DNA from: Paramacrobiotus metropolitanus
Taxonomy: Eukaryota > Tardigrada > Eutardigrada > Parachela > Macrobiotidae
Length of the DNA stretch: 64,000 nt
Reading direction: 5' to 3'
Assembly (NCBI RefSeq): GCF_019649055.1
Contig: NW_026570282.1
Location: 186,001-250,000, forward strand
How positions within the stretch are numbered: position 1 is the stretch's first letter; each line of letters begins with the position of its first letter. Below are positions 59,743 through 64,000 of this stretch, piece after piece. The translations under genes were made by a program, and so were the position numbers. Below the pieces are notes generated by a model. The model searched no databases. It saw nothing but the letters and a program-made list of their open reading frames with translations, and had not been told where the DNA came from.

Positions 59743-61736
59743 TTCGGTAGGTGAATCCGATCTGTAGAAACGTAATACGTAAGTACATTACCATTTACCA
59801 GATGTTGAAATAAATTTGGTTTAAAGTGGATTGTTAAACTGTACTTACAATTACGTATTTTTTACCTACTTATGCAGGCAAGAAGATGGATTCTATGTCC
59901 TATAGGTAGAGACTTTACGGCATCAGTAGAACAATACACAGTATGGTTTCGGGCATTAACGTCTGAACATCAACCACTATTTACAGTAAAACCAGAGCTA
60001 AAACAAAGCGGATGTAAATAATCAGTGCACTACCAAAGCCGTTAGCTGCTGGGTTTTCGTTTTACTGAAATATTCAAATCGTAATGCGCAACTGTCAGTC
60101 GCTAGTATTGTCATTTTTGATAATCTAAAGTTTGTCACTGCTGTCAGACATTTTAGAAAGCACGAGGTTAGATTTTAAATAAATCTTAAATCTTCCTTAC
60201 CCGTAAAATGTCTCAAGATTTCGGAGGTTCTGAATTTGGTTCTTCTGGGATTTATCTGTACTATCTATTAACTATACTTCCAGTTCTATCAATGAAAACG
60301 TGCAAGACTACTGAACCACATTTAGTATTCCAACCGCCACAAACTGCTGCACAACGGTTTATTCTTGCGACCGTTCTTATGCTTTGGAACTAACACATGT
60401 TCAGCTTGCACACAGTTTTTGAGTTTAACGTGCCTGGAACAATATTGGGAATCTGCTTTCACAGCCGGCGGAACCGGTACAGCACAATACGGTTGCTGCA
60501 TGGTCCTAGCGAAGCCGTCATTACTCGGCGATTCTGCACAATCGTGGTTGTTTATGTACCAGCTGAGCTGTTTGCTCGCCGAATGCTGTACGGCGTTTTG
60601 TACGGTGTTCCCAGCCGGTTGCACGTTGCAGCAGAGTAAACATTATCAATTAAAAAAACTATGGCTGCTACATGCGAAGCAGCAAAAAATACCGATAAGT
60701 ACGGTACTACTTGTACAAAGAAAATATAATAATTATCATCTATACTTGAAGGACCAAATAATTGTCTAACTACAGTGTATTTACATATATCACAGTCTGT
60801 TGGTTAGTGCGAAACAGCACTTGTATCTTGCGAAGTTAGCACAAAACGAATTCGAGAAGCTACGTTATTAAACAGGACTTACGTGGCATTAGTAGATTCT
60901 GGAGATGAAGCCTCACCAAAACTTATTCCACAAAAAAGCAAAGACTGCAGGGCAATTAAACCAAAATTCCGTAGGGGTCCCATCCTGCAAGGTCACGTTT
61001 TTAGCTGCTGTTTCAGTTTATTTGCAAAGGACTTGCTGCACCTACATGCACCTTTTAAAATCAGGTGAACCTGCTTTTTATGTCAAACTGCAACCGGAAA
61101 AATGTATCCCAACCCGGACAGACTTGGACCGATCAAATCAGACGTCGATTTCAATCAGTAATCAAAACCGATGCTTGCTTTACGTTTCTGTGTACGCTAA
61201 ACTGATTAATAATTAGGTGAGTGAAATAGAATTACTGTTATGTGTGGATTACTGCTATATGTCAAGAAATTTATTTTGTTGATCGTCGCAGCTGATGTGT
61301 GAAAGTGCATCTCATAATTAAAAACTAAAAAATTTGGCGCAATAAAAAGGAAGAATCCCACAGTTTTGAGTCTAAATTTTCAAGTTATAAGGAGAAATTG
61401 CAGGACTTGAGTAGCAGATTTCCCTTTTACTGATAACCAGTTGTCCAGGGATCAGAACTATAAAATTATAATTTATACCGATGTGTGGATATGTGTACGT
61501 AGACCCCCGACCGTCTCTAAATTTTGTAAAACTCTTTACGCTTTCGACGTGCAGTAAGCGTCCTGGTTGATTAAAATCGTAATTTAATCGCATCGATAGG
61601 TGACTGACAGATCTAACCCTTAAAATATGATAGCATCAGGCGGAAATTCTATGCGTACAGTACAACATTTGATTCTCGATACCGCAGTAATCATTTTTAA
61701 CTAACAACAGCACGTGAATAATGTCACGTTACTGGC
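59743..61736. other. Long spacer between GST 3 and GST 4
   Basis: One minus-strand frame of about 100 codons (60630-60322) is rich in spaced cysteines (NNHDCAE, QQPYC, DSQYC, LKNC, PLCSS), but it begins just after a stop with no ATG or acceptor, so I do not call a gene. Overlapping plus-strand frames are equally unsupported. Confidence 0.4.
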
Positions 61737-63445
61737 TTAATGCTTTTTAGCGTATCCTGAGAGTTTGTCGTGACTGCGGACTTTGTTCACAACCTCCTTC
61801 ACTTTGGGGAAGCCATCAATGAAATCCTTCGTAGTTAGATTGAGGAGAAGTGTGGAGTCCAGCACTGGCAAAAGTCCGAAGTTAGATTTAAGAACAAAAT
61901 TACCAATTATTGCAAATCGTAACTTTCTTCCTCGACAGACAGAAGTAGCTGTTCAATAGCTTTGCTTTTGCCGTAATTAATTGTTAACGGAGATTACATT
62001 CCCGTCCTGTAACCGTACCGTTGTAGATTGCAATATCCGCTGCGGTAATCTGTCAGCACAAAACGTAAAGGTCATAGTGGCATTTTAGAAAATAGCAAAG
62101 GTAACGTCAAGGTGGATAGGTAATGTAAAAGCTTATGCAAATGCCGTTGGTAAATAAGTTTTTATTCAGAAAAGGTGACTTATTTTACCCGTGTGAAGAT
62201 CACTGAACATTGTCGCGCCGGGAAAACTGTACTCGTACCTTGTTTCCCACGGTATACCCGTTTGTCCCGTGTTCGGAAATAAATTTCTCCCAATACTTTA
62301 GGGCTGGATTGAAAATTTCTTGTTGATATTTTTGACCTTCAGTCGCCTTTATCAAATCAAATGTGCAGGAAATTAAGACAGATGTATCGCATGAAGGTAT
62401 TTGGGCACCATGGCCACCTTTTGTCCTTCTGGCGACATAACAACTTTTCCCATCGCCGTAAAAATATCGGATGTTGCCGCTACTACGGATTCGACCAGTG
62501 CTTGTTCCCATTCGTTTTCTCCAGCGAGACCTGACATTTAAGCAGGAAAGTGTGTACGTTGCATATGCAACGCAATGTGTAAAGTTGTGTTTGCTGACCG
62601 TATCGCCGTGCTAAAAAGTTGACAATAGCACTGGTTTGCGCCAGTTTTTGTCCGTCCACTTCCAAAACTAAAAAAAATAGGTTCTGCATTACATATCAAC
62701 CGCTAAAAGCCTATAACAAGTGTAATTTATTTGCAAAAGCCGTATCAGTTACTTTAAATTGTGGGTTAGATGCATGTTAAAATACTTATTCATGGAATGA
62801 GCGATAAATGCGAAAGACGATATTAAGAAATCCATGCATACTTGGCAGCTGTCCAAACGGTGTGTCTAAAAAAACAAAGAAAAAACTGGGATGTACAGTA
62901 TAATTATTTGTATTATATGAGTACGCGTACCACCACTACGTTAAAACTGAAATATTTGTACATACCAAGACGGCACTTAACAACTGTGTTCTTGATGTAT
63001 AAGAGACATTATAGAAATGCAAAATACACGTGGCAGGCGTAATTCACAGTTAATGCTAGTTTTGAGAAATAAAGTTAAGTACCTCTCTAGGCCTACGCAG
63101 CTTCTTTAGAACCAAACAATTTTTTTTCCTGCGCAGTTTAAGTAACCATATTGTTGTGCAGGAAGGAATCCGCTTCGACTACCGCTTTCTAACTTAATTT
63201 GTGTTTGAAATATGCACTACCCCTTGCACTTAAATTAACTAATTATTGTGCTTAAATTAACTAATTTTTGTAATTAGGTGTTGAGTTGGAAGATATTTTT
63301 TCCGCTTACTGGATTTCAAGGAGGGCCAGTCTTGGAAAGCCACGGGCACTTCCTCCCATTTTTGACCGATGGCTGTTAGCAGCAGACGTACGTATTCTCC
63401 ACGGCCTCGAGCACCCTCCCAGTACATCAGTTTATAATTAGGCAT
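61737..63445 (-). CDS. Sigma-class GST 4
   Basis: Seven exons, the first 63310-63445, giving 202 aa. Catalytic Tyr8 in MPNYKLMYWEGARGRGEYVR, with one residue more than its paralogues in the first loop. Then TPFGQLPILEVDGQKLAQTS, NFLARRYG, GLAGENEWEQALVESVVAAT, GYTVGNK, ITAADIAIYNG, ending GYAKKH. The C-terminal half (TVGNK, IYNG, VV.KV..HDK) resembles GST 1 more than GST 2/3, while the intron that splits exon 2 is shared with GST 2/3. The acceptor CAGCTCAG before the ATG implies an upstream untranslated exon. Confidence 0.94.
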
Positions 63446-64000
63446 TGTGCCGGTATCTGAGCTGAAAGGGTTAACGAATTATTTTTAATTCCACAGATAT
63501 AATCCGAACAGATTTTAAAAAACTACAAGGTCACCTTTTTTTAGCTAACTTGACAGTTTGATACAGATTTTGCATTACTTGTAGTTATTTTTTTCTTGCA
63601 TGCCCAAAATTATAATAATTTTAAATTATGATGATAATCATAACCGACTGAAAATCTGACCACCAGATTAATAAAACGAATTTGAAAAAAGCAGTATTTA
63701 TAAATTATAATTAATAAACAAACCTTTCCCAGCAGAAATACCTGAGTAGCCTGGCTAATGTAGAGGCTGTAGAGAACCGGGAACTTCCAATACTGGCACG
63801 AATCGCAAAGTGGATAGCAAAATGCTCGAGCAAACATCATCGCTTACATCGATAACTCTTGGTTTATATATGAAACCTGTAAACCCTAACGACCTTGGTA
63901 TTCACAAGTAATTTGTGGATAATACCATCTTAATAAAGCTGATTAACCATTGAAACTGTTGGTTTTCAACTTTAAACGATCAGAAACCCCACATTATGCA
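63446..64000. other. GST 4 5' region
   Basis: Includes a likely untranslated first exon near 63745-63840, ending at a donor (CTCAG|GTATTTC), and the TATA-like site below. Confidence 0.35.
63863..63872 (-). promoter_or_regulatory. TATA-like element upstream of GST 4
   Basis: TATATAAACC on the minus strand, about 30 bp before the putative first exon of GST 4 and about 420 bp before its ATG; matches the TATA-like site of GST 1. Confidence 0.45.

Noticed and set aside
60322-60630. Cys-rich minus-strand frame between GST 3 and GST 4
   Set aside because: Starts immediately after a stop, with no ATG and no acceptor; overlaps equally long plus-strand frames.
63739-63840. Short coding exon (ATGATGTTTGCTCGAGC...) upstream of GST 4
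   Set aside because: Spliced to the GST 4 acceptor it is out of frame with the GST start, so it is better read as untranslated leader.
1-64000. tRNA, rRNA or CRISPR sequences
   Set aside because: I saw no cloverleaf with A/B boxes, no conserved rRNA blocks and no spaced direct-repeat array.

Overview
The window is eukaryotic nuclear DNA from a small, compact invertebrate genome. Genes sit 0.3 to 2 kb apart on both strands. Introns are mostly 50 to 400 bp with GT-AG ends, and coding exons stand out as GC-richer islands in A+T-rich DNA. The gene set (sigma-class glutathione S-transferases in a cluster, astacin, alpha-2-macroglobulin, Kazal, SOX, DDB1, IFT70, CCDC103-like) is animal. An ecdysozoan, most likely a tardigrade, fits best, but that is inference and no ribosomal or mitochondrial marker is present. 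I rebuilt exon-intron structures by hand; exon lengths and intron phases close exactly for most genes below.

Layout. 0-9.5 kb, all minus strand: two paralogous secreted hemopexin-domain proteins (907-3305 and 6782-9456) flank a sigma GST (4187-6033). A possible third secreted gene starts at the left edge. 9.7-11.5 kb: urease accessory protein UreF, minus strand. 12.3-19.3 kb, plus strand: a SOX HMG-box factor with a GC-AG intron, an uncharacterised Lys-rich nuclear protein, and a catalytically dead astacin. A decayed retroelement piece lies between the first two. 19.7-21.5 kb, minus: a CECR2-like chromatin protein without bromodomain. 23.4-25.3 kb, minus: a small Kazal protein and a Ser/Gly-rich gene with a 78-bp tandem duplication. 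26.5-31.5 kb, minus: an alpha-2-macroglobulin-like secreted protein that stops before the thioester domain. 32.1-35.1 kb, minus: a FAM187-like two-Ig membrane protein. 35.6-38.4 kb: a 2.8-kb DNA transposon with perfect inverted termini and an 8-bp target duplication, containing a second, nested element. 38.6-44.5 kb, plus: CCDC103-like protein and complete DDB1. 45.4-47.7 kb, minus: an F-box-like gene. 48.5-54.5 kb, plus: a KH-domain protein and complete IFT70/TTC30. 54.8-63.4 kb, minus: three more sigma GSTs, one with an acquired N-terminal secretion signal.

Themes. Secreted proteins dominate: hemopexin pair, pseudo-astacin, Kazal, truncated A2M, secreted GST. Four GSTs next to hemopexin-domain proteins could serve detoxification or haem/redox handling, but that link is only inferred. 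Several proteins keep a family fold but have lost its usual active part: the astacin zinc ligands, the A2M thioester half, the CECR2 bromodomain and the CCDC103 C-terminal half. At least five small inverted-repeat elements lie in introns and intergenic DNA.
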